Assembly: GCA_965200375.1 (NCBI GenBank)
Contig: OZ241353.1
Span: 806,001-870,000, forward strand
Direction of reading: 5' to 3'
From: VXYL01 sp965200375
GTDB lineage: Bacteria; Pseudomonadota; Gammaproteobacteria; Pseudomonadales; Azotimanducaceae
Length of the DNA: 64,000 nucleotides
A program made the translations under genes and the position numbers. Of the stretch, positions 1 through 7,959 are shown one piece after another. A model generated the notes under the pieces. It was not told the origin of the DNA. It saw only the letters and a program-made list of their open reading frames with translations, and did not search any database. Each line of letters begins with the position of its first letter. Within the stretch, counting starts at the first letter, position 1.

Positions 1-1112
1 AAGGCCAGTTGCAGGATCACGCCCTGCACGAACTTGAACAGCAGCAGGGCGAGGAGAAGCGCCGCGGTGCCGTTGGCCGGCAGCCAGTCCTCGAGGCGCA
101 GCACCACCGGCAGCACCTGGCAGACGGCCCAAGCGGCGGTGCCCAGCATCAGGCTGAAGCGCTTGTCCGCACGGCGCAAGAGCGGCACCGCGACGAACAC
201 GCCCAGCAGCAGGCCCGCCACGGCACCGAGGCCCAGCGCCAGCATCCCGAACCCGGTGAGCTCCCAGAAGTACTGGTACATGTACAGATCCAGGGCGCTG
301 TTGACGCCGGCCATCACGAACACGACCAGCACGCCAGCGAACAGCCAGCGGAAGGAGCGGTTCGAGAAGCCGGCCCAGACGTCCAGCACGAGTCGCACCG
401 CGACGTTGCGGCGCGGCCGCCGGGCCGGCGCCGACAGATGCGGCACCTCCTTCTGCGTGCCCTTGGCGGAGTACCAGATGGTGAGCACCATGAGCGCCGC
501 GAGCGTCATCGCGAAGGGCGCGTAGTTCTCGACGACCGTGCGCCCGCCGCGATCCTCGTGGAAGAAGTAGCCGAAGCCGATGATCTGCACCGCGGCGACG
601 CCGAGGGCGCTGAAGAACTGCCGGAACGCGACGATGCGGTTGCGCTCGTTGTAGTTCTCCGTCATCTCCGCGCCCAGCGCCAGGTGCGGCACGTGGTAGA
701 GCGTCATGGCGCCCCGGGTGAGGATGGCGAACAGGGTCAGCCACGCGAAGAGGCCCCACTTGCCGAGGCTCTCCACGTCTCCCGGCGGCCACAGGAGACC
801 GGTGAAGGCGAGCGCCAGCGGCACCGCCGAGGCGTACATGAAAGGATGCCGCCGCCCCATGCGGGAACGCCAGTTGTCCGAAAGCGATCCGGCGAGGGGA
901 TCCGTCACCGCGTCGAACAGGAGGGCGATCATCAGCGCCAGGCCCGCCAGCGTGCCCGGCAGTTCGAGCACCTGGTTGTAGTAGAACAGCACGAACAGCG
1001 AGAACGCGGTGTTCTTGAGCCCCTCCGCGAACTGCCCCACGCCGAACGCCAGCTTGCTGGAGAACGGCACCAGGCGGTCTCGGGAGTTCGCTCCGCTCAC
1101 GGGGCGCAGCAT
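1..1112 (-). CDS. GPH-family sugar:cation symporter (MFS), C-terminus cut by window edge
   Basis: Inner-membrane transporter of the glycoside-pentoside-hexuronide:cation symporter family (MFS_2 fold, relatives of MelB), expected to import a sugar or glycoside with Na+ or H+. About 370 residues are visible from an ATG (first residues MLRPVSGANSRDR) and the rest runs off position 1. Family marks I can read are D67, DPLAG at 71-75 and SD at 78-79, followed by RMGRRHPF near 84-91, plus at least eight strongly hydrophobic helices. It is transcribed away from the exonuclease-like gene, with 92 bases between the two starts. No strong Shine-Dalgarno sequence precedes the ATG. The substrate cannot be deduced. 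Confidence 0.85.
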   Translation of the reverse strand, partial: MLRPVSGANSRDRLVPFSSKLAFGVGQFAEGLKNTAFSLFVLFYYNQVLELPGTLAGLALMIALLFDAVTDPLAGSLSDNWRSRMGRRHPFMYASAVPLALAFTGLLWPPGDVESLGKWGLFAWLTLFAILTRGAMTLYHVPHLALGAEMTENYNERNRIVAFRQFFSALGVAAVQIIGFGYFFHEDRGGRTVVENYAPFAMTLAALMVLTIWYSAKGTQKEVPHLSAPARRPRRNVAVRLVLDVWAGFSNRSFRWLFAGVLVVFVMAGVNSALDLYMYQYFWELTGFGMLALGLGAVAGLLLGVFVAVPLLRRADKRFSLMLGTAAWAVCQVLPVVLRLEDWLPANGTAALLLALLLFKFVQGVILQLA

Positions 1113-1204
1113 AGCAGCAGGGAAGGGACGCACAGCGACGGCCGCATCGGGGCCGTGGTCTATGCTCGGCGCCTCTGCCGAGAACCAGCCGCGAGACACC
1201 GCCC

Positions 1205-2074
1205 ATGCGCCTGCACCTCGTCGATGGCACCTTCGAGCTGTTCCGGGCGCACTACGCCAAGCGTCCGGGACGCACCTCGCCGACGGGCCAGGACGTCAAG
1301 GCCACGGTAGGGGTGCTCGCCTCGCTGATCGTGCTGTTGCAGGACCGGGAGGAGCGGGCGACCCATGTGGCGGTGGCCTTCGACAACCCGGTGGAGTCCT
1401 TCCGCAACGACCTCTTCCCTGGCTACAAGACCAGCGCTGGCATGGACGCCGCCATCCTGGCCCAGTTCGACCTGGTGGAGGAGGCCGCCGGCGCCCTCGG
1501 CGTGACGGTGTGGTCGATGGCCCGCTACGAGGCGGACGACGCCCTGGCCACCGCCGCCTGGCGCTGGCGGGACGCCGTGGCGGAAGTGCGGATCCTCACC
1601 CCGGACAAGGATCTGGGGCAGTGCGTGAGCGGCAACCGCGTGGTGCAGGTGGACCGCATTCGGCGCCGGGTGATCGACGAGGACGCGGTGGTGCGGCGGT
1701 TCGGCTGCCCGCCGGCGAGCATTCCGGACTGGCTGGCCCTGGTAGGCGACAGCGCCGACGGCATCCCCGGCATCCCGGGATTCGGCGCCAAGACGGCAGG
1801 GGCGCTGTTGGCGGAGTACGGCACGGTGGAGGCCATCCCGCGCCGGGCCGCCCACTGGCGGGTGAACTTGCGCGGCGCCATGCGCCTGGCGGCCACGCTG
1901 GACGCAAGGCGCGAGGATGCGGCCCTCTACAAGCGCCTGGCGACGCTCGCGACGGACGTGCCGCTGCCGGAGGCGCTGGCGGACTTGCGCTGGCGCGGCA
2001 CCAGCGCACGGGCCTACCGCGCCTTGGAGGCGAAGCTCGGCACCCTACCGCAGCCGCCGCGCAGCGGCGGATGA
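1205..2074 (+). CDS. 5'-3' exonuclease / FEN-type nuclease (Xni- or PolA-N-like)
   Basis: A stand-alone protein of 289 residues matching the 5'-3' exonuclease domain of DNA polymerase I, of the kind called Xni/ExoIX in enterobacteria; expected to cut flap or 5' ends of DNA in repair or Okazaki fragment processing. Visible marks: an N-terminal metal ligand in HLVDGTFELFRAHY, the YEADDALAT acid cluster near residue 106, DKDLGQ near 133, and the helix-3-turn-helix stretch GDSADGIPGIPGFGAK near 181-196. The length fits a lone 5' nuclease with no polymerase part. It is convergent with the small secreted protein gene downstream. The family is clear; whether it is a true Xni orthologue is not. Confidence 0.88.
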   Translation: MRLHLVDGTFELFRAHYAKRPGRTSPTGQDVKATVGVLASLIVLLQDREERATHVAVAFDNPVESFRNDLFPGYKTSAGMDAAILAQFDLVEEAAGALGVTVWSMARYEADDALATAAWRWRDAVAEVRILTPDKDLGQCVSGNRVVQVDRIRRRVIDEDAVVRRFGCPPASIPDWLALVGDSADGIPGIPGFGAKTAGALLAEYGTVEAIPRRAAHWRVNLRGAMRLAATLDARREDAALYKRLATLATDVPLPEALADLRWRGTSARAYRALEAKLGTLPQPPRSGG

Positions 2075-2114
2075 GCGATGCGGCGGTCCGAGGGCCGGTG
2101 GGGCCGGCCTGATC

Positions 2115-2531
2115 CTAGGACGCGGGTGCGGGATCCTCCGCCGGTGTCGGGGCGTTCACGTCGATGCGCCTGACGAAGCAGAAGCCGTTGTGCTTCCTGC
2201 TGTCGTCCACCTCCACTCTCACAGTCCGCCCCAGCGCGAAGGCCATCTGCGCCGAATCGAACATCCGCAGCGCATTGGACTTGCTGGTATGGACGCCGGA
2301 ACAGCTGAACGTCACCCACGGGCTCGCCGGGCACTCGACGTTCAGGCCTTCGTCCGCGGCGCTCTTGTCCAGCCGCGCCATGCAGCCGCCGAAGCGGTCG
2401 TCCTCGGACGCCAGCGTGCGCGTGATGGTGGCATCCGTGATCGCCCCGGTAGCCGCCCAGTACGGCAGCGACAGCGGCGCCGCGATGGCCAGCATCCCCA
2501 ACGCGCCTTTCAACACTCTGCGTACAGCCAA
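2115..2531 (-). CDS. Small exported cysteine-containing protein of unknown function
   Basis: A 138-residue protein not recognised by family. It begins with a basic stretch and a hydrophobic run (MAVRRVLKGALGMLAIAAPL), so it is probably exported or anchored once in the inner membrane. The rest holds four cysteines (CMARLD, VECPAS, FSCSGVH, GFCFVRR) that could form disulfides in the periplasm. The start is a TTG with a GAGGAG Shine-Dalgarno sequence about five to six bases upstream; this ribosome site sits directly after the stop codon of the upstream gene ending at 2542, which supports both the start and an operon of the two. No function can be assigned. Confidence 0.6.
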   Translation of the reverse strand: MAVRRVLKGALGMLAIAAPLSLPYWAATGAITDATITRTLASEDDRFGGCMARLDKSAADEGLNVECPASPWVTFSCSGVHTSKSNALRMFDSAQMAFALGRTVRVEVDDSRKHNGFCFVRRIDVNAPTPAEDPAPAS

Positions 2532-2541
2532 CGGTCTCTCC

Positions 2542-3072
2542 TCAACATGCTGTCACGGCCTCGGCCAGTTCGGGCGATTGTGCATCCCCCGCACGGCGCA
2601 ACGCAAGCATCGCGCAGGACCGATCGCTAGGGGGCGATTCACCGCTGGCGCAGTACTCGGCAAGCCGCTTCTTCGCTGCTGCGCCGCCCGTGGAGGTGGC
2701 CAAGCAGCCCGGGACCCAACAGCCGTCGGAGATCGGGCGCCCCTCATGGGCATGCCGATGGCGCGCACGATTGGCTCCAAATGCGCCTGGCTCACCGACG
2801 GGCGTCGCCTCGCCTAGGCCCGCGTCCCGCCGTCCGTTCCCTGAACTGCCGCAGTCCTCCTTGAACCGAGGCTCCGCCGGCAGCAGGCCAATGGCATGGT
2901 CGAAGGCGGCTTCCACTTCTTTTGCCGGCAGGCGCAGCCAGTTTCGCACTCGCGCTAGGTCGCGCCAGGCCCAAGCATGGCGCGTACCGGAGGCGTCCAT
3001 CTGAAGGACGCGTTCCAACAGATGCCGCGCCTCGATCAGCATCGCGCCTTGAACGGTTCCGCGTCTAGACAC
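2542..3072 (-). CDS. Hypothetical protein with TPR-like N-terminus, possibly degraded
   Basis: An open frame of 176 residues starting at a GTG, with an alternative ATG start at 3042. Its first 60 or so residues (LLERVLQMDASGTRHAWAWR, then AFDHAIGLLPAEPRF) look like helix pairs of a tetratricopeptide-type protein. The middle (roughly 61-125) is rich in Gly, Arg, His and Cys without helical pattern, as if a frameshift or decay had occurred. The last 45 residues again look helical. Its stop is followed at once by the ribosome site of the secreted-protein gene, which suggests a real transcript. It may be a genuine small gene or the remnant of a larger TPR gene. Confidence 0.35.
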   Translation of the reverse strand: MSRRGTVQGAMLIEARHLLERVLQMDASGTRHAWAWRDLARVRNWLRLPAKEVEAAFDHAIGLLPAEPRFKEDCGSSGNGRRDAGLGEATPVGEPGAFGANRARHRHAHEGRPISDGCWVPGCLATSTGGAAAKKRLAEYCASGESPPSDRSCAMLALRRAGDAQSPELAEAVTAC

Positions 3073-3224
3073 CTCGTGGGCTGCGTCCTATGCTTCGCGC
3101 AGCCGACGGGGATGAATGCCGCTGGACATCCGCTCCGCCGGCCAACACCGGCAGGTGGCGATGTCTGCGGAGTCGCTGTTTCTGCGTTTTCGACCGGCGT
3201 CGGGGTTCGTTCGGAGGTACACAA

Positions 3225-3878
3225 TTGCTGATTGGCGAGAGGTTCGTGTTCCTGCACGTCCCCAAGGCTGCCGGAAAGTCGCTGAGCAGGTACATGATCG
3301 AGGCTTGGCCGGGCCGCGTTCACGGCTACGTCTCCCCGGGACAGATGCTGGAGCTCCGGGAAGTCGCTCGGCCAGGCGTTACGCTGGAGGTGACGTACGG
3401 TCACGAGGACATGGCGCAGACGCAGGTGCTGCTGGGCCAGCACGGTCGGCGCATCGAGGACATGGCGGCGGTCTTCGCATGCGTCCGCAATCCCTACGAC
3501 ATCATCGTCTCCACCTATTGCTTCATGCGCAGGACCTTCAAGAACAACAGCCACAAGCGCTTCTTCAAGCTCGCCAAGAATCTCGACTTCGAGGGATTCT
3601 GCATGCAGTTCGAACCGCGCAACATCACTGCATGGCTGACGCTCCGCGGCAAGCGGCCGCCGAACCTGCGCCTGATCCGGTTCGAGTCCCTAGAGGCCGA
3701 CCTCTCCGTCATCGCCACCGAGTACGGATTCAATCCAGCTGCCTTGCCGCATCTCAATCGGACCGATCACGACCACTACTCAAGCTACATCAGAACCGCA
3801 ACGTGCGAACGCGCGATATACGAAAAGTACTGGTACCTTTTCGACTGCGGTCTCTATCAGCGCGAGGCAGTCGGCTAA
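3225..3878 (+). CDS. Sulfotransferase, family 2 type
   Basis: Predicted PAPS-dependent sulfotransferase of 217 residues, of the Sulfotransfer_2 type that sulfates glycans in other organisms. The N-terminus LIGERFVFLHVPKAAGKSLS carries the 5'-phosphosulfate loop (HVPKAAGKSL) and the segment AVFACVRNPYDIIVS, near residues 86-100, matches the 3'-phosphate binding motif. I chose the TTG at 3225 because a GGAGG Shine-Dalgarno sequence ends seven bases before it; an open frame reaching back to 3090 has low-complexity composition and is probably untranslated. The gene precedes the large sulfotransferase-glycosyltransferase gene and is separated from it by a tandem repeat. The acceptor is probably a surface polysaccharide, inferred from neighbours only. 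Confidence 0.8.
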   Translation: MLIGERFVFLHVPKAAGKSLSRYMIEAWPGRVHGYVSPGQMLELREVARPGVTLEVTYGHEDMAQTQVLLGQHGRRIEDMAAVFACVRNPYDIIVSTYCFMRRTFKNNSHKRFFKLAKNLDFEGFCMQFEPRNITAWLTLRGKRPPNLRLIRFESLEADLSVIATEYGFNPAALPHLNRTDHDHYSSYIRTATCERAIYEKYWYLFDCGLYQREAVG

Positions 3879-3953
3879 GCCGGCAGCCACTGGGCCGGCA
3901 GCCACTGGGCCGGCAGCAACTGGGCCGGCAGCAACTGGGCCGGCAGCCACTGG
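3879..3953. repeat. Five tandem 15-bp repeats (GCCGGCAGCCACTGG)
   Basis: Directly after the sulfotransferase stop codon come five head-to-tail copies of a 15-base unit, two of them with one A-for-C change (GCCGGCAGCAACTGG), and a broken sixth copy to about 3974. The array fills most of the gap to the next start at 3994. The unit length is a multiple of three, so it could add or lose five residues in frame if it were translated, but it lies outside any gene I accept. Confidence 0.9.
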
Positions 3954-3993
3954 GCCGGCAGCACTGGCAGCCACCAAAGCGAGCGCAACCATC

Positions 3994-6900
3994 GTGCAGA
4001 TTGTCGTTCTGGGGATGCACCGTTCCGGCACTTCGGCGGTGGCTCGCGTACTGAACCTCACCGGTGCCTACTTCGGTGCTGAAGGAGTCGCCACGCCGGC
4101 CAACGCCGAAAACAGCAAGGGGTTCTGGGAGCGGGAGGATGTGCGCGCCCTCAACGACGCCATCCTCCACAGCGTGCGCTGCGACTGGGATGCCGTCGCC
4201 AACTTCGACGTCGCCGCCGTGCCCAGGTCGGAGCGCGCGGCCTTGCAGCGCGGCGCCGGGGAGATCGTTGCAAAGCTCGATGCCCACCGCCCGTGGTTCA
4301 TCAAAGAGCCCCGCCTCTGCCTGACGCTGCCTCTGTGGCGGCCGCTGCTGGAGTTTCCCGTCTGCATCCACATCTACCGCAATCCGTTGGAAGTGGCGCG
4401 GTCCTTGCGGGCCCGCAACGACATTCCGCTGGTCGCGGGCCTCGCCTTGTGGGAGGCGTACAACGTGGCCGCGCTCGCTGCCGCAGACGGCCTGCCAAGG
4501 CTGTTCGTGGCCTATCACGACCTGATGCGAAGCCCCGGCGAGGTGGCCGAGGCCATGTGCGGACGCCTGCGCGACTATGGCGGCTACCCCCTGCGACAAC
4601 CCGCGACGAACGAACTCGACGCCTTCCTGAGCGAAGGTCTGCATCACCAACGGGCCTCGACACATGCGCTGGGGAGTGCCGCAACGGACGCCCAAGTGAA
4701 ACTCTTTGCGACACTCGAGGCGCTCCGCGACGCGGAACCCCGCAGCCGGGTGAAGGTGCCTGCGCTCTCTCCGGCGGCACTCCATGCGTTGCGCCAACAC
4801 GAACGTCTGCGAGGGGATGTCTCCGAGAGCGTTCGCGACGCCAACGCGGCGCGCATGGGTCGGCAGCAGGCGGATGCCGACACCCGCCTGCTGCTCAAAA
4901 GCCACGAACTCGACAGAGCCTTGGGCGATCTCAAAGAGACGAAGCGCGATCTTCGAGAGACCATGCTCGAACTGCATCGACTGCGCAACGAAAGCAGCCG
5001 CCAGCAAAGACGCCTCGGGGTGCAGGACGAGCAGGTGCGGAGCCTAACGTCCCAGCGCCGCGAACTTACCGAGGAAGTAGCGCGCCAGGCCGCGGCTCGC
5101 CACGACGTGCGCCGAGACTTGGGCGACAGCGTTCGAGAACTGGCCGTTGCCAGGGCGGAGCTGGTTCAGGAAACCGCTGTCGCCGCCGATCTGCGCCAGG
5201 AGCTCGACGGCATGGTGGAGGCGAACGCCCGCTTGCGACAGGAAGTCGCCGGCCTGCAGAGCGCCGCAGCGGATGCCCGACGGCTGCGGGCCGCCGCCAG
5301 CCAGATGCGAACCAGCCTTGTGCAACTGCAGGCCGGTGTCGAGGCGCTGCTGGCCTCCCGCCGCTGGCGTCTGGGACATGCGCTGCTCTCGCTGCCGTAC
5401 CGGCTGCTGCTGCGCCGGCCGCCGCCGACCGGCGCGGACGCGCTGCTGGGGCTGGTTCGAGAGCCGCTGCCAGGCGATGCCGGCGCGGCCGACAGCCAGC
5501 CGCCACGCCAGCCGCCGAGCCGCAGCGCGGCGCAGCGGCAGCGCACTACGATAGCCGTGCTGGTCTGGGATGTGGGGCACAATCCCTATGGTCGGGCCTA
5601 CCTGCTTGCCGAGGCTCTGTCGCGGCTGTACCGCGTGGTGCTGATCGGTTTTCAGTTCTCGCGCTACGGCGACGACGTCTGGGGACCGTTGCGGGGTGCG
5701 TCGATAGAGCCGGTGGTGCTTCCGGGAAACGACTTCCCCGAGTTCCAGCAGCAGCTGGAGTCGCTGGCGGCCAGGATCGACCCGGACGTCGTGATCGCCT
5801 GCAAGGCGAGATTGCCGACCGTGCAGCTTGGCCTGATGCTGAAGGCGCTGCGCAATCGGCCGCTGATCGTCGATGTGGACGACTACGAACCCTCGTTCTT
5901 CGGCGACCAAGGCGCCATCGAGAGCGTTGCGGACCTGCCGGCAGAAGCGTTGCGGGTGCCGCACGAGGAGGCATGGACGCGGCACACCGAAAGCCTGCTG
6001 CCTTTCGCCGATGCGCTGCTGGTCTCCAATCCGGCGCTGCAATCCAAGTTCGGCGGCGTTGTGGTGCCCCACGCCCGGAACGAGGAGGTCTTCGATGCGA
6101 ACCGAGCGGACGGCGCGGAGACCAGACGCCGCCTCGGCTTCGAGAGCCAGAGCCGACTGGTGTTCTTCGTCGGCACCCCCCGCCCCCACAAGGGCCTCCT
6201 CGAACTCCTTGCGGCCATCGACCGGAGCGGCGTTGCCGACTGTCGCTTGGTGGTGGTCGGAACGCCGCCGGACCGCGCTTTCGGCCAAGCGCTCGCAAGC
6301 GCCGGCGGCGACCGCCTGGTCATGCTTCCCGACCAGTCCTTCGACGCTTTGCCGGGGCTGCTCGCCGCGGCCGATATGGTGTGCCTGTTGCAGGATCGCG
6401 ACAGCCCGATCAGCGAATTCCAGCTGCCGGCGAAGGTGGTCGACGCCTTGGCCATGGGGGTGCCCGTGCTGGCCACCCGGGCCCCGCCTGTCGAGGGCCT
6501 GATCGCCGCCGGGCTGGTGCAGGCGACCACTCGCGGTTCGGCGCCAGCCGACATCAAGGCGCTGCTCGAGATGCCGCGCGACGAACGCGAACGGCGGGCC
6601 CAGGCGGCCCGGCGCTGGTTCCTCGAGCACGCCAGCTACCGGGCCATACTCGGCGACCTGTCGGCGACCATCGAACGCACATTGGCAGCGCCCAGGCCCC
6701 TGCCGAGGGCAGCGCGGCAGTTCCTGCAAGATCAAGCTGATCGCTTTCGCGCCTCGACGCCATTGGTCCAACCACGCCGCGGCATCGACATCGTCATGTT
6801 CTGGAAGCAGAACGACGTTGGCCTCTACGGACGTCGGTTCGAAATGATCGTGGAGCATCTGCGGGATCGGCCCGAGATCGGCCGCATCGCCGTGTTCGAA

Positions 6901-7959
6901 CCCCCGATACCGGATCACGTTCTCGGCGGCGGCGAAGACGCGCCGCCAACGGACCAACAGCGGCTGGTGTCCCACCGGCGGCTTTTGCGGCGCTGGCGAC
7001 TGGTGGACCGGGACAACGTGAGCTACCACGCCGGTCCGGCCGACAACCCGGGCGACGGCGGCCGGCGCATGGCTTTCGAGGACTACGTGGCCGCCGAGCT
7101 GGATACGCTCGGCTTGGCGGCGCGTCGATCGGTGTTCTGGCACTACCCCTACTTCGAGCATTCCAAGGCCGTCAACGCCAAGTTGCGACCAGGGCTCAAG
7201 CTGGTGGACGTGGTGGACGACCAGCGGACCTGGGAGAACGCCACCACGGAGCGACGGGATCTTCTCGACCGCCACTATCGGGAAATGCTCGGCGAGGCGG
7301 ACATCGTGCTCGCCAACTGCGAGCAGGTCGCTCGCTCGATGGCCCCGATGGCGCGGGAAATTCTGGTGGTGCCCAACGGCTGCGACACGCGTTCCGCGCC
7401 GCCTGGGCCTAGGGACGTTCGATTCCGGAAGTTCGCGCAACTGCCGCGCCCCATCGTCGGCGTGGTGGGGAACCTGGAACCGAAGACGGACAGCGCCCTG
7501 CTGCGCAAGCTCGCCACGGAGCGGCCCACCTATCAGCTGGCGCTAATTGGCTCCACCCACGCTGCCGAGCCGGAGCTGCTGCGGCTGGCCGATCTGCCGA
7601 ACGTGACGTTCTTCGGCGTCGTCACGTATCCGGAAGTGCGGGCGTGGGTGTCGGCGTTCGACGTCGCCCTCGTGCCGCATCGGAACACCGAGCAGACCCG
7701 CGCCATGCACCCGCTCAAGGTGCTGGTCTACGCGGCCGAGTCGGTCCCCGTGGTGGCAACCGACATCGAGAACCTCGGCGACTTCGCACCGTTCATGCGG
7801 GTGGCGGCGGATCAAGACGATTTCGTTGCCGGCGTAGACGACGCGGTCGACGGCCGCTTCCGAGTGGCCAAGGAGCCATTGCGTGCCGTTGTTCGGCAAA
7901 ACTCCTGGGAGCGGCGCGTGGACCAGATCATGGCGGCAGTGACCGCCCGCCTTGCATGA
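3994..7959 (+). CDS. Giant multidomain protein: sulfotransferase, coiled coil, two glycosyltransferases
   Basis: A single frame of 1321 residues with four parts. Residues 1-215 form a sulfotransferase (GMHRSGTSA loop at 7-15, RNPLEVARSLRAR near 129-141). Residues about 265-450 are a long charged coiled coil full of Arg, Glu, Gln and Leu. Residues about 505-905 are a GT-B glycosyltransferase (FVGTPRPHKGLLELL near 725, then VDALAMGVPVLATRAPP near 815). Residues about 929-1320 are a second GT-B glycosyltransferase (VGVVGNLEPKTDSALLRKL near 1155, HPLKVLVYAAESVPVVAT near 1238). It probably assembles and sulfates a surface glycan at the membrane, an inference from the domains. The start is a GTG without a clear ribosome site. 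Its stop overlaps the next start (ATGA). Confidence 0.85.
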   Translation: MQIVVLGMHRSGTSAVARVLNLTGAYFGAEGVATPANAENSKGFWEREDVRALNDAILHSVRCDWDAVANFDVAAVPRSERAALQRGAGEIVAKLDAHRPWFIKEPRLCLTLPLWRPLLEFPVCIHIYRNPLEVARSLRARNDIPLVAGLALWEAYNVAALAAADGLPRLFVAYHDLMRSPGEVAEAMCGRLRDYGGYPLRQPATNELDAFLSEGLHHQRASTHALGSAATDAQVKLFATLEALRDAEPRSRVKVPALSPAALHALRQHERLRGDVSESVRDANAARMGRQQADADTRLLLKSHELDRALGDLKETKRDLRETMLELHRLRNESSRQQRRLGVQDEQVRSLTSQRRELTEEVARQAAARHDVRRDLGDSVRELAVARAELVQETAVAADLRQELDGMVEANARLRQEVAGLQSAAADARRLRAAASQMRTSLVQLQAGVEALLASRRWRLGHALLSLPYRLLLRRPPPTGADALLGLVREPLPGDAGAADSQPPRQPPSRSAAQRQRTTIAVLVWDVGHNPYGRAYLLAEALSRLYRVVLIGFQFSRYGDDVWGPLRGASIEPVVLPGNDFPEFQQQLESLAARIDPDVVIACKARLPTVQLGLMLKALRNRPLIVDVDDYEPSFFGDQGAIESVADLPAEALRVPHEEAWTRHTESLLPFADALLVSNPALQSKFGGVVVPHARNEEVFDANRADGAETRRRLGFESQSRLVFFVGTPRPHKGLLELLAAIDRSGVADCRLVVVGTPPDRAFGQALASAGGDRLVMLPDQSFDALPGLLAAADMVCLLQDRDSPISEFQLPAKVVDALAMGVPVLATRAPPVEGLIAAGLVQATTRGSAPADIKALLEMPRDERERRAQAARRWFLEHASYRAILGDLSATIERTLAAPRPLPRAARQFLQDQADRFRASTPLVQPRRGIDIVMFWKQNDVGLYGRRFEMIVEHLRDRPEIGRIAVFEPPIPDHVLGGGEDAPPTDQQRLVSHRRLLRRWRLVDRDNVSYHAGPADNPGDGGRRMAFEDYVAAELDTLGLAARRSVFWHYPYFEHSKAVNAKLRPGLKLVDVVDDQRTWENATTERRDLLDRHYREMLGEADIVLANCEQVARSMAPMAREILVVPNGCDTRSAPPGPRDVRFRKFAQLPRPIVGVVGNLEPKTDSALLRKLATERPTYQLALIGSTHAAEPELLRLADLPNVTFFGVVTYPEVRAWVSAFDVALVPHRNTEQTRAMHPLKVLVYAAESVPVVATDIENLGDFAPFMRVAADQDDFVAGVDDAVDGRFRVAKEPLRAVVRQNSWERRVDQIMAAVTARLA

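Noticed and set aside
3879..3974. A CRISPR array
   Set aside because: Units are 15 bases with no spacers between them; it is a simple tandem repeat.
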